Source: Enoplolaimus lenunculus (lineage: Eukaryota; Nematoda; Enoplea; Enoplida; Thoracostomopsidae). From it: 64,000 nt of DNA. The stretch is taken from positions 124,001-188,000 of the forward strand of contig JASANG010003183.1 of NCBI GenBank assembly GCA_030248215.1, in the 5' to 3' direction. The notes under the pieces are model-generated. The model did not search any database. It saw only the letters and a list, made by a program, of their open reading frames with translations, and was not told where the DNA came from. Below, piece after piece: positions 32,701 through 45,245 of this stretch (positions within the stretch are counted from its first letter, which is position 1; each line of letters opens with the position of its first letter). The translations under genes and the position numbers were made by a program.

Positions 32701-34873
32701 TAAAGTATATAATATGAAAAGACAGTCAAACTTTTATTTTAGGAACGACAACACTATCATTTAAAGATATTAAACACAAAACTGCTAGTTTGAATATTGA
32801 GTTTTGGATTAATTCTTTTAATTTTTATAGATTCGAAAATATTCAACGCCAGATTAGACTTGAATCGAGGAGAATATTTCGGCGCGTTAGCAATTATGGA
32901 AAAATCGCCAGGACTACAAGCATGTTGAGTGGTTGAGCAATGATCAGAAACCGCGGACCTTAGTTTTTGCTGGAGACCGTTGGTAACAATGTTCTATCGG
33001 AGACCTGCATGTGTTCACACACTCGTCTAAATAACTGCCGATTCGGAGAACCGACGTAATCCAGTTGACAACTGGAAAAACGAATCTTATTATGGTTGTA
33101 AAAAACAATTCGCAATTGAATGTTGTTTACTCCAAAGTGACTATTAAACAATTTTAATAAAGTTTTCTTTAATTGAAATGAATGAGAACCAACAAATGGT
33201 AGCTTTAAAACCAAAAATCGTACCCCTGTTGAAGTTGCTCCTGAACTGGAGATTGTTGACTCTGTACCGGTTGTTTCACTATCCGTTTGCGCCCTTTTGG
33301 AGGCATTATGCTGCGCAGTTTGTGAAGTTGAATGTTCAGAGTTAAAAGACAAAGATGCAATATGTTGAGTCGTAAGCTCAGTATCAAATTCTAAAAGATT
33401 ATTATTAACATCGTATAATGTTAACCATCTCGAATTATCTAAAGGAGAAGAGAAATTAAACTTCTTTTCCAAAAAGTATTCAAATGAAGAGTCAATGATA
33501 CTCATTGGAAAATTGTTACTGTAAAAAAGATTTTTTAAAAAAACTAACTCATTTTTAATACTTTCATTAGAAGAACAAATTTCAAAACATCGAAAAAGGA
33601 GGCACCCAATCAGATTCTTTTTAAATTTCATAGGTATAAATGACCTGAAATTAAGAATCTGGTTTGAAAAGGTTTTCTTACGGTAAATCCCGGTCGAAAC
33701 TGAACCAGTGTCGGGATCCCTGCAAATTTTGACATCAAGAAAGGGGAGTTCATAATTTTCTTCAAATTCAGCAGTGAACTTAATTTTTTCATGCTGATTA
33801 TTTAAAAATTGCAAAAAGGAATTGGCCTGGTCAAAATTATCAAAAACCGCAAAGGTATCATCAACATACCTGCGGAAAAATTTTGGTTTAAACGCTAAAG
33901 GACACCTACTGAGGGCTTTATTTTCCAGCCAAACCATAAAAATATTGGCTAACACTTGCTCAAAAATCTTTCCATCGAATACAAACTTCAAACCCAACGT
34001 GCACAGCCTAATTGCTTTTAATAGCAAGTCAATAGGGAAATCAGTAACTAATTTACCATCACTAAAATTTTCACTAATAATATTCAAAGTTTCTAAAATG
34101 GGAATATTAGTGAAAAGAGAAGAGACGTCAAATGACACCATAACTTCATTTTTCAAATTTAAGTTCTTTACCTCTTTAACAAACGAGAATGAGGATTGAA
34201 CAGTGAATTCGCCATAACTAATGGGCTTCAGAATTGAGTCAACCATCTGTGCTAGATTGTGGCAGGCTGATGAAACCGCCGACATTATAGGACGGATGGG
34301 CACGTTGACTTTATGAGTCTTCGGTAAACCATACAGGATCGGTAACCTAGATCCAGATGGATTAATAGAAGCAACAATCTTAGGAGAAAGAACTTTTCTT
34401 TTTAGACACTCAGATGTAAATAATCTGATCTGGCCTTCAAAGTTCACAGTATATTTATACAGATTCGATAGGTCATTATCAATTTGAGCAAAAACACTAG
34501 TATCACTTAAAATATGGTTGACTTTTTCCACATAATCAGTGCGATTTAGGACAACAAGGCCGTTGCCTTTGTCTGGTTTTAGCACGATATGGAAGTGTCA
34601 TTTTTTAACTCTTTCAAGGCTGACAGCACCGCCTTAGAAACATTCGGAGGTGCTGGAAACCTTTTAAAGTTCACTGGGGTGGCATCAATATACTTCCTAA
34701 ATTCATTTGAAAATTGAAACGGAAGAATTTTTAAATTTAAGGTTTTCATTATCGAGAGTGCAAACAGCTCAGAGTCCACAACAATACGATCCGAGTCAAT
34801 TTTATTAACACAGGGAATAAAATTAGGTCCAAGAGCCAAAGCTTTAGTTTCATTTTGAATAAGAACAGGATTG
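32697..34873 (-). mobile_element. Penelope-like element with GIY-YIG endonuclease, 5'-truncated copy
   Basis: A reverse transcriptase of Penelope type: KPDKGNGLVVL, SRLPILYGLPKTHK, FDVSSLFTNIP and the YVDD catalytic box inside RRYVDDTFAVF, followed by a C-terminal GIY-YIG nuclease-like part (QLDYVGSPNRQLFRRVCEH). The N-terminal part (LALGPNFIPCVNK) is kept to about 34839. The 3' end runs into a (TA)n tract. The copy looks incomplete, with perhaps two breaks. It forms the left half of a head-to-head pair. Confidence 0.88.
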
Positions 34874-36068
34874 TCCTTTAGCGTTTAAACCAAAATTTTA
34901 CCGCAGGTATGTTGATGATACCTTTGCGGTTTTTGATAATTTTGACCAGGCCAATTCCTTTTTGCAATTTTTAAATAATCAGCATGAAAAAATTAAGTTC
35001 ACTGCTGAATTTGAAGAAAATTATGAACTCCCCTTTCTTGATGTCAAAATTTGCAGGGATCCCGACACTGGTTCAGTTTCGACCGGGATTTACCGTAAGA
35101 AAACCTTTTCAAACCAGACTCTTAATTTCAGGTCATTTATACCTATGAAATTTAAAAAGAATCTGATTGGGTGCCTCCTTCTTCGATGTTTTGAAATTTG
35201 TTCTTCTAATGAAAGTATTAAAAATGAGTTAGTTTTTTTAAAAAATCTTTTTTACACTAACAATTTTCAAATGAGTATCATTGCCTCTTCATTTGAATAC
35301 TTTTTGGAAAAGAAGTTTAATTTCTCTTCTCCTTTAGATAATTCGAGATGGTTAACATTATACGATGTTAATAATAATCTTTTAGAATTTGATACTGAGC
35401 TTACGACTCAACATATTGCATCTTTGTCTTTTAACTCTGAACATTCAACTTCACAAACTGCACAGCATAATGCCTCCAAAAGGGCGCAAACGGATAGTGA
35501 AACAACCGGTACAGAGTCAACAATCTCCAGTTCAGGAGCAACTTCAACAGGGGTACGATTTTTGGTTTTAAAGCTACCATTTGTTGGTTCTCATTCATTT
35601 CAATTAAAGAAAACTTTATTAAAATTGTTTAATAGTCACTTTGGAGTAAACAACATTCAATTGCGAATTGTTTTTTACAACCATAATAAGATTCGTTTTT
35701 CCAGTTGTCAACTGGATTACGTCGGTTCTTCGAATCGGCAGTTATTTAGACGAGTGTGTGAACACATGCAGGTCTCCGATAGAACATTGTTACCAACGGT
35801 CTCCAGCAAAAAACTAAGGTCCGCGGTTTCTGATCATTGCTCAACCACTCAACATGCTTGTAGTCCTGGCGATTTTTCCATAATTGCTAACGCGCCGAAA
35901 TATTCTCCTCGATTCAAGTCTAATCTGGCGTTGAATATTTTCGAATCTATAAAAATTAAAAGAAGTAATCCAAAACTCAATAGTCAAACTAGCAGTTTTG
36001 TGTTTAATATCTTTAAATGATAGTGTTGTCGTTCCTAAAATAAAAGTTTGACTGTCTTTTCATATTAT
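34874..36068 (+). mobile_element. Penelope-like element, second copy, 5'-truncated, inverted
   Basis: This copy carries only the 3' half of the same element, beginning at FKPKFYRRYVDDTFAVF and reading to a fuller GIY-YIG end (QLDYVGSSNRQLF...HCSTTQHACSPGDF...LNSQTSSFVFNIFK). It is almost identical to the minus copy across 1.2 kb, implying a recent origin. Its 3' end (AAAAGTTTGACTGTCTTTTC then ATATATATA) matches the outer end of the other copy in reverse. Confidence 0.88.
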
Positions 36069-36078
36069 ATATATATTG

Positions 36079-38905
36079 GCTGTGAAAGCCATATCAGAAT
36101 AAAAAATTTGCGTTTCAATAGTATCCGGTTTCATAATACTGTTTGCGTTCAATGCTAGTCCGGCATTTGATTCCACATCCTCCCGCCATGCGCAACAGAA
36201 GTCGGAGTACGGTTCCATGTCTCTTGAGATGTTTCAAACCGGAAAATACGAGCTTATCGGAAAACTTTGAGCTTACACCTACGGATAAGTTAACTTTGCC
36301 TTAATACAACGTTCTGGTTGCGCGATATTTAAACGTGAACGAAACTTACTATGCCAGTTTTAACCGTTCTAACGTCTATTTGAATCAGCCACAATTATTC
36401 GAATTGATGTAAACGTTTAGTAAGAATATATAGAAATAGGCGACAAATTGTAAAATTTGCACTTCAAAATATTAAGTGTCATTTAATCCACACAGCCACA
36501 AAATTTATTGTGGATGATACATGTAAATGTTAGAATTTTTAAATTGTTTTAGTCAAAAATTTCAATGCTCGAGACTATGTCTCCCAAACCGTCAGGTCCG
36601 CCTATAAGAGGTTAGAAAATGGGCCTTTCCGCTGTATCCGTCCCTGCGCTTATTATAGCTCAAATATGGTTCTATTTTGAAAATTTTTTTGCATATTTGT
36701 GCATCTCATGACCTCCTATGATCATTCCACGACCAAATTTGAATTTTTAAAAAAATTCGATTTTTAGAGGTTTTAGCTGCATCATTTCGCTTCATGCATT
36801 AATATTGTTGTTTATCTTTAGGCGCATTTTAATGGATTTGAATGATAATTAATCACTGTGTTTTATCGATCAACGCTTCTCAAGTTTCGTTTACACAGTA
36901 ACTTTGTTTTACCAGTCATTGCTTCTAAAGTTTCGTTTACACAGTATAAATGATGCAATTCTGTTTAAAATTTAATGTTTTAAGTTAACATTCATGTTTT
37001 ACTTATATCATAGTTGTTAAAATGTTTACAGCCCTTCTGATAATACTATGCGGAGCTGAGTCTAACTCTGCCCTGCGTCCATACTGCAAAATCGATTAAA
37101 CCCACAAAAACATATCCGCGTTAGACATCGGGGAACTGCGTATACTGAACGTTTATTATAACCAATCAAAACATACGATTTCTTATTATAACCAATCAAA
37201 ACATACGATTTCTTATTATAACCAATCAAAACATACGATTTCTTATTATAACCAATCAAAACATACGATTTCTTATTATAACCAATCAAAACATACCATT
37301 TCTTATTATAACCAATCAAAACATACGATTTCTTATTATAACCAATCAAAACATACGATTTCTTATTATAACCAATCAAAACATACGATTTCTTATTATA
37401 ACCAATCAAAACATACGATTTCTTATTATAACCAATCAAAACATACGATTTCATAAAATGGCCGACCGCCGACACATAAAGTTCGCAGTTTTTATATTTA
37501 AGCTAAATCGATTCGTCGGAAACTGATTATCGTTGACCTCAAAGAAACTAAATTTCCCTCATTAAAACAAGTCTCTACTTTGCATATTGAAGTTGGATTG
37601 CGTGGGCTTAGACTATACCCCCGCAGTTAATTTGGGACGAACGCTACTTTGTCAGAGTAAAAAATTAAACAGCTTCTGGATTTTTAGTACCTCATTACTA
37701 TTAAATTAAAGCGAAATCCCGTAGAAAAACTAAGAAAAGGCAAGACGATTGGAGAACGCCGTCTGTGAGAAACACTATAAATTAGAATGCAACCGAAACT
37801 GAAATATACCGGAACCGCAAGGTCAACACTGACGTATTGTTAAACCGTTTGCTTTTCCGTTATTTTTTTGCGAAATGTCCACAATTTTTTCCTCCAATTG
37901 TCTACCGAATGCGTTAAAACGAAACGAAACAGAAAAATAATGGCTTAAAACTGAGCAATATTTCGCTATCAAAAAATTCCCCGAACCTCCGGCAAAAACG
38001 CCACAAGAGCCGGGAAGACAATTTTCGATCCGAATCGAAACCGAAGGCAAACCTAAGTTTGTTCCACATGCTATACCTGTAAACGCTGAAACTTGTATAT
38101 ACAATTATCCCAAACATATTTTTCAATGGCATATACAAGAATATCAGGGTGCAACCGGAAATGAAAAATTCCGGAGCCGGAGATCAACAAAATTTGCCGG
38201 AGCCGGAGCCGCAGCCGGAGGTGAAACGAAATTAGGTAGTAACGATGATGGTTAACTAGTTAATTTTAGCCAATATCTGCAATACGTTGTAAATTTGTTT
38301 GGTTTTACGCTAATTATCTGCGAATTTTCGGGAATTCTTTCTTGAAAATTGCGTCAACAGTAAAACGAAACGCGTTGAAAAAGATAAATTTTGCAAAATT
38401 ATGCAAAATATTACTGCCGAAATTGCCCGAACCTCCGGTAAAAATTTTACCGGAGCCGGAGGCCGATTTTCTGCCGGAGCCAGAGGCAGACCTCCAGTTG
38501 TACCCTGAAGAATATACCTCGCTAAAATTCCTGAAAGCAAAAGAAAAATTACGTACTTTCACGAGATTTTAAATGATGAGACAAAAAACCCTTAAGCACA
38601 TTTGGTCGTAGTTTTTCAGTTTATAGGTTTTCGAATTTACATCGTTGGTATATCACAAAGATTTCTGTTCTTACGATCTCATTCATATGAGTTTATTAAT
38701 TGCGAAGGACTATACTGCATTGAAACCGTTTTGATATCTATTAATTAGCAGGTTAAACTAGAAAACTGTGTTTATTCTTGTCTCCAGAATGCTCACAGCT
38801 TCATAAAGCTGAAATCTTTTGCGTTTAAACCGTTGAATTTTTCTTAGCAGTATCGAAAGTATTAATCCACTAATCGCTAATTAAAAAATCTGAAACGCTG
38901 CAGCA
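36079..38905. other. intergenic, decayed repeats
   Basis: 36660-36780 is similar to the interior of the family G element at 25195-25265. 37790-38480 holds CCGGAGCCGG-rich pieces (a GGTGCAACCGGA start at 38146) related to the 72-bp array and to family H. No gene seen; the CCAAT array is listed separately. Confidence 0.5.
37149..37453. repeat. 30-bp tandem array with a CCAAT box in each unit
   Basis: About ten copies of a 30-bp unit, TTATTATAACCAATCAAAAC plus ATACGATTTC, nearly perfect (one unit has ATACCATTTC). Each holds AACCAATCA, a consensus CCAAT box. The minus frame (KSYVLIGYNK repeated) is a by-product of the 30-bp period. Confidence 0.95.
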
Positions 38906-40159
38906 ATGAAACTTCTTGTATTAAACGCAACCATGCCATATTTTATGACAAACATCACGCTTGACTGCATTATAAATGCAAACAAATGCCGTTCACCAGG
39001 ATTAAATGCGGAATTATACAGCATTTTCATTAAATACATGCTTCCGACAACCACAAATATTTCAATAGACAGCGTTAACGTTCTGGAAGGTCAAGAGTAC
39101 TTTTTAAAATATATGAAAAATAACAGTATTGATGTAATTCCGTGGGTGTTCATGGTTTCAACGAAGACATACGATCCAAAATATCACACAAAGCCTATCT
39201 TACCCGCGATTCTTGGAGCCGGTGTTGGAGTTTTAATCCATAGACTACCCGCTAACGTATCGATTTCAACAATTGGTCTAATACGCCCCATGGGCTGGTT
39301 TCTAGTGCTTTTGAAAGCAATTACAACGATAATGGCACTAGATTGTATAGAAAGATTTGACAGTTTAACAAAAATTGCAAAAAATAGCAAAGATGATTCG
39401 CCTGATAAAAGGTGTACAACTTCAGCATTCGCGATATGTTCAAAATTAGTCAATTTATGGTACAAAGTTAAATTTGAACACCGAACGCTTCGTAAGCATT
39501 GCCGCAGTTATGCGACACCGTTTATTGTAGCATTAATCTGGTCATCGTTTTTCTTACGGCAGGAAAGTAAACGTGCGTACACCTCCTCGATAATGCAAAC
39601 TTTTGCGTTTCTTTCAAACCGATTTCAAATTTCAAAACGCTCAGATTTAAGTTTGCTTTTTGATGGTTCTTACCAATTCTATACCCCAAATCCGGATCAC
39701 AAATTTTATTTGCATTCGTTGAACGATAACACCAGAGGCTACATTACTAAAAACGTCAAGTATAATTCAAATATTCACAAACTAGTAATGACCGTAAATA
39801 AACAGCCAGGATCTGTTGTAATTGGAGTTTCTGCTTATGTCGGCAAATACTTAGCTGCACATCACAGTAAAGTTGAATTTTTTCCACTAAACGATGCTTC
39901 TTACACATATCAAAGTTGCGTTGTTTCAAAATCAATCCCTCCCTTGGCTCAAAAGCTGGAATTTTTCAATGGTGCCATTGTGGAATTTGGAGTTATGCAA
40001 CGTTTACAGAAAAATTATCAACAACCGCGGCATCGTTCAACGCCAAGCATTTGGAGACCATTGCCAGCGTATTCGTTTACAACACTGGCAATCACTGCTT
40101 CGATGTCTATATTAGCATGTATCGTTGTGCTACTGTGGGAATTAATACAGAAGTATTAA
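38906..40159 (+). CDS. ionotropic receptor / iGluR-like channel, intronless, 417 aa
   Basis: A single open frame of 417 residues with the order of a ligand-gated glutamate-receptor fold. The S1 start is LLVLNATMPYF; the S1 end is IDVIPWVFMVSTKTYD followed by YHTKPILP (compare 'T.ER...T.P'). TM1 lies near 129-146, a TM3-like segment near 203-219 (PFIVALIWSSFFL), then S2 (VVSKSIPPLAQKLEFFNGAIVEFG) and a final TM4 near 385-412. There is no amino-terminal domain and no signal peptide. An acceptor-like CTGCAG lies just before the ATG, so an upstream signal-peptide exon is possible. The TM1-TM3 pore loop is not recognisable, and key glutamate-binding residues are not obvious. It resembles arthropod IRs and the short IR-like genes of nematodes. 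A partial family G element begins about 10 nt after the stop. Confidence 0.62.
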   Translation: MKLLVLNATMPYFMTNITLDCIINANKCRSPGLNAELYSIFIKYMLPTTTNISIDSVNVLEGQEYFLKYMKNNSIDVIPWVFMVSTKTYDPKYHTKPILPAILGAGVGVLIHRLPANVSISTIGLIRPMGWFLVLLKAITTIMALDCIERFDSLTKIAKNSKDDSPDKRCTTSAFAICSKLVNLWYKVKFEHRTLRKHCRSYATPFIVALIWSSFFLRQESKRAYTSSIMQTFAFLSNRFQISKRSDLSLLFDGSYQFYTPNPDHKFYLHSLNDNTRGYITKNVKYNSNIHKLVMTVNKQPGSVVIGVSAYVGKYLAAHHSKVEFFPLNDASYTYQSCVVSKSIPPLAQKLEFFNGAIVEFGVMQRLQKNYQQPRHRSTPSIWRPLPAYSFTTLAITASMSILACIVVLLWELIQKY

Positions 40160-40169
40160 TATCAGGGTT

Positions 40170-40250
40170 GTTTTTTCCGGAAAAAGTGTATTTTTTCCTT
40201 TTTTCCGAAAAAAATGGAAAAAAATCGTTGTTTGTCTTTAGTAATTTTTT
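40170..40250. mobile_element. family G end fragment after the receptor-like gene
   Basis: CAGGGTTGTTTTTTCCGGAAAAA then TTTTTCCGAAAAAAATGG; begins about 10 nt after the stop codon of the ionotropic-receptor-like gene. A related fragment is at 30554-30650. Confidence 0.65.
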
Positions 40251-42206
40251 ACGTTAATACTTCCTAGTACGCTCAGAAGTAACAATGTGACTCAATAGAA
40301 GATAAAATCAGGACGTTTACGAAGAAGTTTATTATAATTGATTTTACAGAAAATATAACGGTACAAACCAGTTGTAATATCTGGCAGATAATTTTAGGTT
40401 ATGCAGTAGGATGCAACAAAAACTGAAATTATCTCAACAAAAGGTCGGCAAATTTTACCGTAACCACAGGTGAAGTCAACTATATACGTAGTTTTAAATC
40501 ACATTAAATTTGTCAATTTTAACAATATTCTGAGAATGGTGCTCAAAAATTTGTTTGAACACTTTTTTCTAAAAAATTTCTAAAATAAAGCTATGGCTAA
40601 TTGCCCCAAGTTGCAAAAAGCTCACTAAACGACAACAGGTTTCATGTATTTTTTCAAGCTCGCTCTAGGTAACTGCAATATTCTAGTAAAAAACGTGACA
40701 TTCAACTTAATTTAACCAAACATCCATACCTTCCGTTAAGACACGAACCAAAAATATTTGATACACAATTTATTACTCCCAGTATTTAATATGCGTTAAG
40801 GCAACACTTCGAATTTTGTAACGAATCGGTGCAGTAATATAAAGCATGTCAAATAAATCAACATCACCCATATAGATTACCAAAACACTTTAATAGTACA
40901 TGTCTGTATAGGCATAGATTTTGTAATTGTAACACCAGGCACTTTACGTCGCCGGCATGCCCAAAGCTTGGCCGAAAAGCCGTAGCATACACTGAACCGC
41001 AGTTGTACCATAAAATCCTAAGTGACCGACTTCATTTCTTCAGAACACTCTGTATTTCTTTTCGTGGTTTTTTCACCAAACCGATTTGGTTTCAATCGAA
41101 CTCCGCTAACGCTTGCGAATACCATCATATTCAGCGGGACAATATAATGGGAAAAGAAGCCAAATAAGACCAGTCATTTTTTATTATATGGAGTCAACTA
41201 AACTGAGAACCCTATTATGGGTTGCATTCAGCCTAATATGGACGCGAGTTGTGGAATATGGCTAATTAAAGCTTATAATTTAAATTGCCGCAACCAAATC
41301 ACAATTCAGTGATTTTACTATTGGAAATATAACAAGCCAACGGGCAATTAATTAACAATGCGCAACACTAAATGCTAGTTTGAGCTCTATACTAGAACTT
41401 ACATATCCACCTTATACAAGGTAACTTAAGTTTAAAACCATTTATCAAAATATTTAAATGTTTCACTCATCGTAGTGTTTCAATAACGATGTACCTACAT
41501 TTAGTATTCAGACAGTAAGCAAGACTTGTACTATTGATACAAAAGTCGGGTTCACAAGAATTTGACTGTAGGGCGGTAAAATGATTTTTTTACAAAACAA
41601 CAAATCCAAAATAAGCAAACTCAGATACTTCCGTATCATAGGAGCGCTCTAAACTGCAGTAAGCTTACTGAAACATAAAAACTGTGCTGTTGAAAAACAT
41701 TTTAAGCACAAAAAAGGTCTCTTTAAAAGTTTTTCTTCACAGTTGTGTTGCCAAATGTCACATTCAAACACTGAATCCAACCAGAGTTTCCTTTTTCAAT
41801 TTTTCTGTTTACCGGACAAGGGCCGCAGGTTATCGACCGGCGACTGCGTACATTTTTACGTCCCGGCTTTTTCGATTGCAAATCGGCAAGATATTTAGGG
41901 CTTATAACATGTATAGGCGTTCCATTTGGAAAAAACAAACAAGGCTGTAATTCAAACTTAAATTTTAAGAATAAATATCTGCAAACATAAAACTACAGGT
42001 TGCCAAACAAATTTAAAGTATATATATGGATGCTCGAAAAACTATAAAATACGAGTATTTTGGTACCTGTATGCCCGTCAACTTTATCACGAAGCTATAA
42101 GTATATCTGGTCTACACAAAAGTTTAATAACGGACATTTTTGAACTTTGAAAACTTTTTTGCCGCAGTTGGCAGTTCGTGATGGCGTTTCTGCTTGACTA
42201 AGATCC
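40251..42206. other. intergenic, nothing recognised
   Basis: AT-rich, single-copy in appearance. Frames such as 41684-41950 have no recognisable content. GGATGCAACAAAAACTGAAA at 40410 resembles the start of the 37790 repeat. Confidence 0.5.
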
Positions 42207-42356
42207 ACCTCGAAGACGGTTGCGAAAGTGAGAACTGCTGAAGAATTATTGCTGGTTTCTGATGTATTCTAAGCATCTGCTACCTCGAAGACGGTTGCGA
42301 AAGTGAGAACTGCTGAAGAATTATTGCTGGTTTCTGATGTATTCTAAGCATCTGCT
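42207..42356. repeat. 75-bp tandem duplication
   Basis: Two identical copies starting ACCTCGAAGACGGTTGCG at 42207 and 42282, beside the pogo relic. Confidence 0.93.
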
Positions 42357-43334
42357 TCGTGATTAGATGTAGTGCTCAGTGCTTCAGCAAAAATAAGTTC
42401 ACGACAAAACGTTTCAGATTGATCTTCGAACTCGCCTTCGTCCTGAAAATAAAGAACTTGAATATCAAAGCCAACAAACCACACTTCCAGGGATTCCTGC
42501 TGTTCAAGCGAAATCAGCTCGTTGTTTGCAATTTCCGCAGAAGCACCACTGGAGAGTTCGACTTCTCTATGGCACACCGGAACTTCAACAGTAGTCGACG
42601 TTTGCCTTGTGCTATTAGTTACTTCTTACGCACAATCGTTAGTTGTGTTCGTTATTATGGGCGATACAGCGTCGAAACGGACAAATGCCTCATCAGGCAC
42701 CGCAATTTTGGTTAAGCGGGAATATACAAGCTCTAAATCATAAAACGTTTTCAGCTGTTACAGCTTTCTTCCAAGCTCTAGCAAACAGTATTGTCACGTC
42801 GGATACAGTAATTTGTGTGACACCAGACAGTTTTTTCGGTTTTCATGTTATTATCAAATATCTGTCTAAAAATAGTTTTTAGGGTACCACGAACAGTACG
42901 ATCTAACGGTTGCAAATAGTTAGTTGTATCCGGTGGGAAGCACAACTTTCAAATTTGTTGTCAACATTAAAAGATTATTTTAACAGCTGGAATCGCAGGC
43001 ATTTTTTAAATAAAATGCGGCATTGAACTGTCCAAAAACCGTCAAGTTTGACCAACTGGAGTCGCTTATGATAATATTTTGGTGTCAGGAATTAAACTGT
43101 TCTCCAACAACATTTTCTAGTTTTTTGCTTTTAAACACAAGTTGTGTGATGTGCTTCCCAGTTGCGCTAACTGCAGCAATAAGAGTAGTTAAGGTACCGT
43201 GCTCTTGCGTAACATTTTTTTACTTATTTCTCATGTCCTTGAAAGAAACTTTACCACAGCTATTGAAAACTATGACGAATTCCGTCTCATCAATATTCCA
43301 TATTAAATCTAGATGTGTGTTGACTCTGTAGCGT

Positions 43335-45245
43335 AGGGGGTGGCTAAATTATATAGCTACCCCTTTTGAAATATCTAAAAAAAATTTTAAAAAATACACC
43401 CCTGATTACAAATCTGCAAAAATTTTGATGCTTATGCCCTGTTGTTGCATGCGTGTGTTTGTGTATTAAAAATATAATTATATATGTATGTGCGTGTATA
43501 CAAATATATATATTGTATTGTTGTTGTTGTATCATATTGTTGTTATTTTATATTGCTGTTGTTGTTGTTGGTGTTGTACCTTAGGTGCAGCGCTCTGAAT
43601 TTTTTTACAGCGTTGCACCTGTACCTTGTGTACGCCAGTGGATATTACATTAAACGGCACTCAGAAGTGTGTTAGCTTGCAGCGATTTTAAGATATCTAC
43701 ATTACTAGGGCATGAATGGGTGCGAATACTTGAAGTAAAACGAATCCGAATACGCGTGCAATATAGATTTATAGCATCCTAAAGGATTGTGGTTACAAAG
43801 GTGTGGATGCTTGTTTTTGTGCAGGAGTAAATCTTTAGTTTGAAGTACGGTCGAGTACCCCTTATGGAAAAATTTAACTAATGCTAATTCTCAGAATTAA
43901 AAGATCCTCAAAAGTCTCTGAAGAAGTCAAAATAGCGGGTTTTGTGAAGTTCTGGGAATCAATCGCTCGAATTTTGTTTTGAAATTTATAGCTTCTGGTC
44001 AAAACATGGTTTTTAGGTAAATTTTTGTAAATTTTAACTAAAATTTTGTTTTGAAAATTACGGATTGTCGTCAAAATAGTGGATTTTTTTTTACTTTTTA
44101 TGCGATTTGAAACATCAATTTTGTTTTTAAAATAAATTATTTGGGTCAAAATAACATACTTTAAATTTTGATCTATTTTAAAAGTTTAAATTTTCATCTA
44201 AAAACTAAATTTTTAAGACAAAACAGCTTTTTGTTACATTTTAGCAAAATTTTAAGTTCGAAATTTTTAATAAAAACCTTTTTAAGTTAAATTTAGTGGT
44301 GTTTCAACATTTTTGAAAAATTTTAAAATTTTATCATAAAATTCCTAGAACTTAATTAACCTTTCGTTTTACGGATATATAAACGCAGAACAAGTTGGGT
44401 TCGGGGGCTCAGAGTTGTACGGGTGTGAGATGCTGTCCGATTGTTTAGCAACGTATAGAGACGCGCGATTTTGATTTTTGTTGAGCGTTTATAGGCATTT
44501 ACTTAGTTTGCACGGGAAGTATTCAGATTAGTTAAGGCCTGCTGTATGCGATAATTTTTTCGTTAGAGGTGTCAGCATTTTAACTGAAATCGTAGTGCAG
44601 TGGAATTTTTGTTGAAAGTTGCGTTAAATATAAGTGCACAGATTTTGAGAATTTGTGGTGTCGGACAAGAGGTCTGTTCGGGAATTTTGGCAGTTGTACT
44701 TGCGTATACAATAGAGCGCGCGCATAAGAGTTACTTCCGTAAGGAATCCGTAAATTATTCAATCATTTGTTTTGTTTTTAGCGACACTTAGAGAGTTTTA
44801 ATAGGTTCGGTGCTGTGAGTGAGCACTAGTTCACATAAATTTCTCACTGTGAATTGTAACTTTTGGAAATTTGTGGAGAATTTGTTGGTAAACAGTGGTT
44901 CATTTTTTTGCAAATTTGGAACATTTCTAGTATCGAAGTGGAATCAGGGTGCCACAGGATAATTTTTGGTGCGATGTTAATGAGTCTACCCTGCAAAGGT
45001 GCCATAATCTTACATTTTATTTAATTTTGGGGCGTCAGTAGTACGTATTGAATTTGAGTTAGTACGATCTGTGCTATACGGAGTTTTCTGAATTGTGTAC
45101 GGAGTCAATTTTGGGCGTGGGAATATTGACTTGATTTGATTAAGTAGGCGTACCGTGTCATTTTTAGTGTAAGAGGATCAGCCGTTTGTGTTTGCTTTGG
45201 TAACCTTCGAACTTAGTTAGGAAGTCGTTCCCCGGTGTACCGACC
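43335..45245. other. 1.9-kb insertion in the pogo relic, no gene recognised
   Basis: Starts with a small hairpin (GGGGGTGGCTA...TAGCTACCCC, 43336-43363), then GTT-rich microsatellites at 43518-43577. The rest is AT-rich without a supported gene. Short frames (44149-43874 and others) look like chance. Confidence 0.4.

Larger units (their letters stand above)
32697..36068. repeat. 1.2-kb inverted repeat made by the two Penelope-like copies
   Basis: Arms at about 32697-33905 and 34874-36068 are reverse complements with only a few differences; the spacer is the unique 5' part of the minus copy. Both 3' ends point outward and abut TA repeats. Confidence 0.85.

Noticed and set aside
33822-34199. 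125-residue plus-strand frame and similar short frames in the Penelope-like pair
   Set aside because: Antisense or out-of-frame shadows of the reverse transcriptase.
34261-34280. Hammerhead ribozyme core (CTGATGA) in the Penelope-like copy
   Set aside because: Lies in the reverse transcriptase coding region with no matching GAAA and stems.
37062-37475. KSYVLIGYNK repeat protein
   Set aside because: By-product of the 30-bp satellite.
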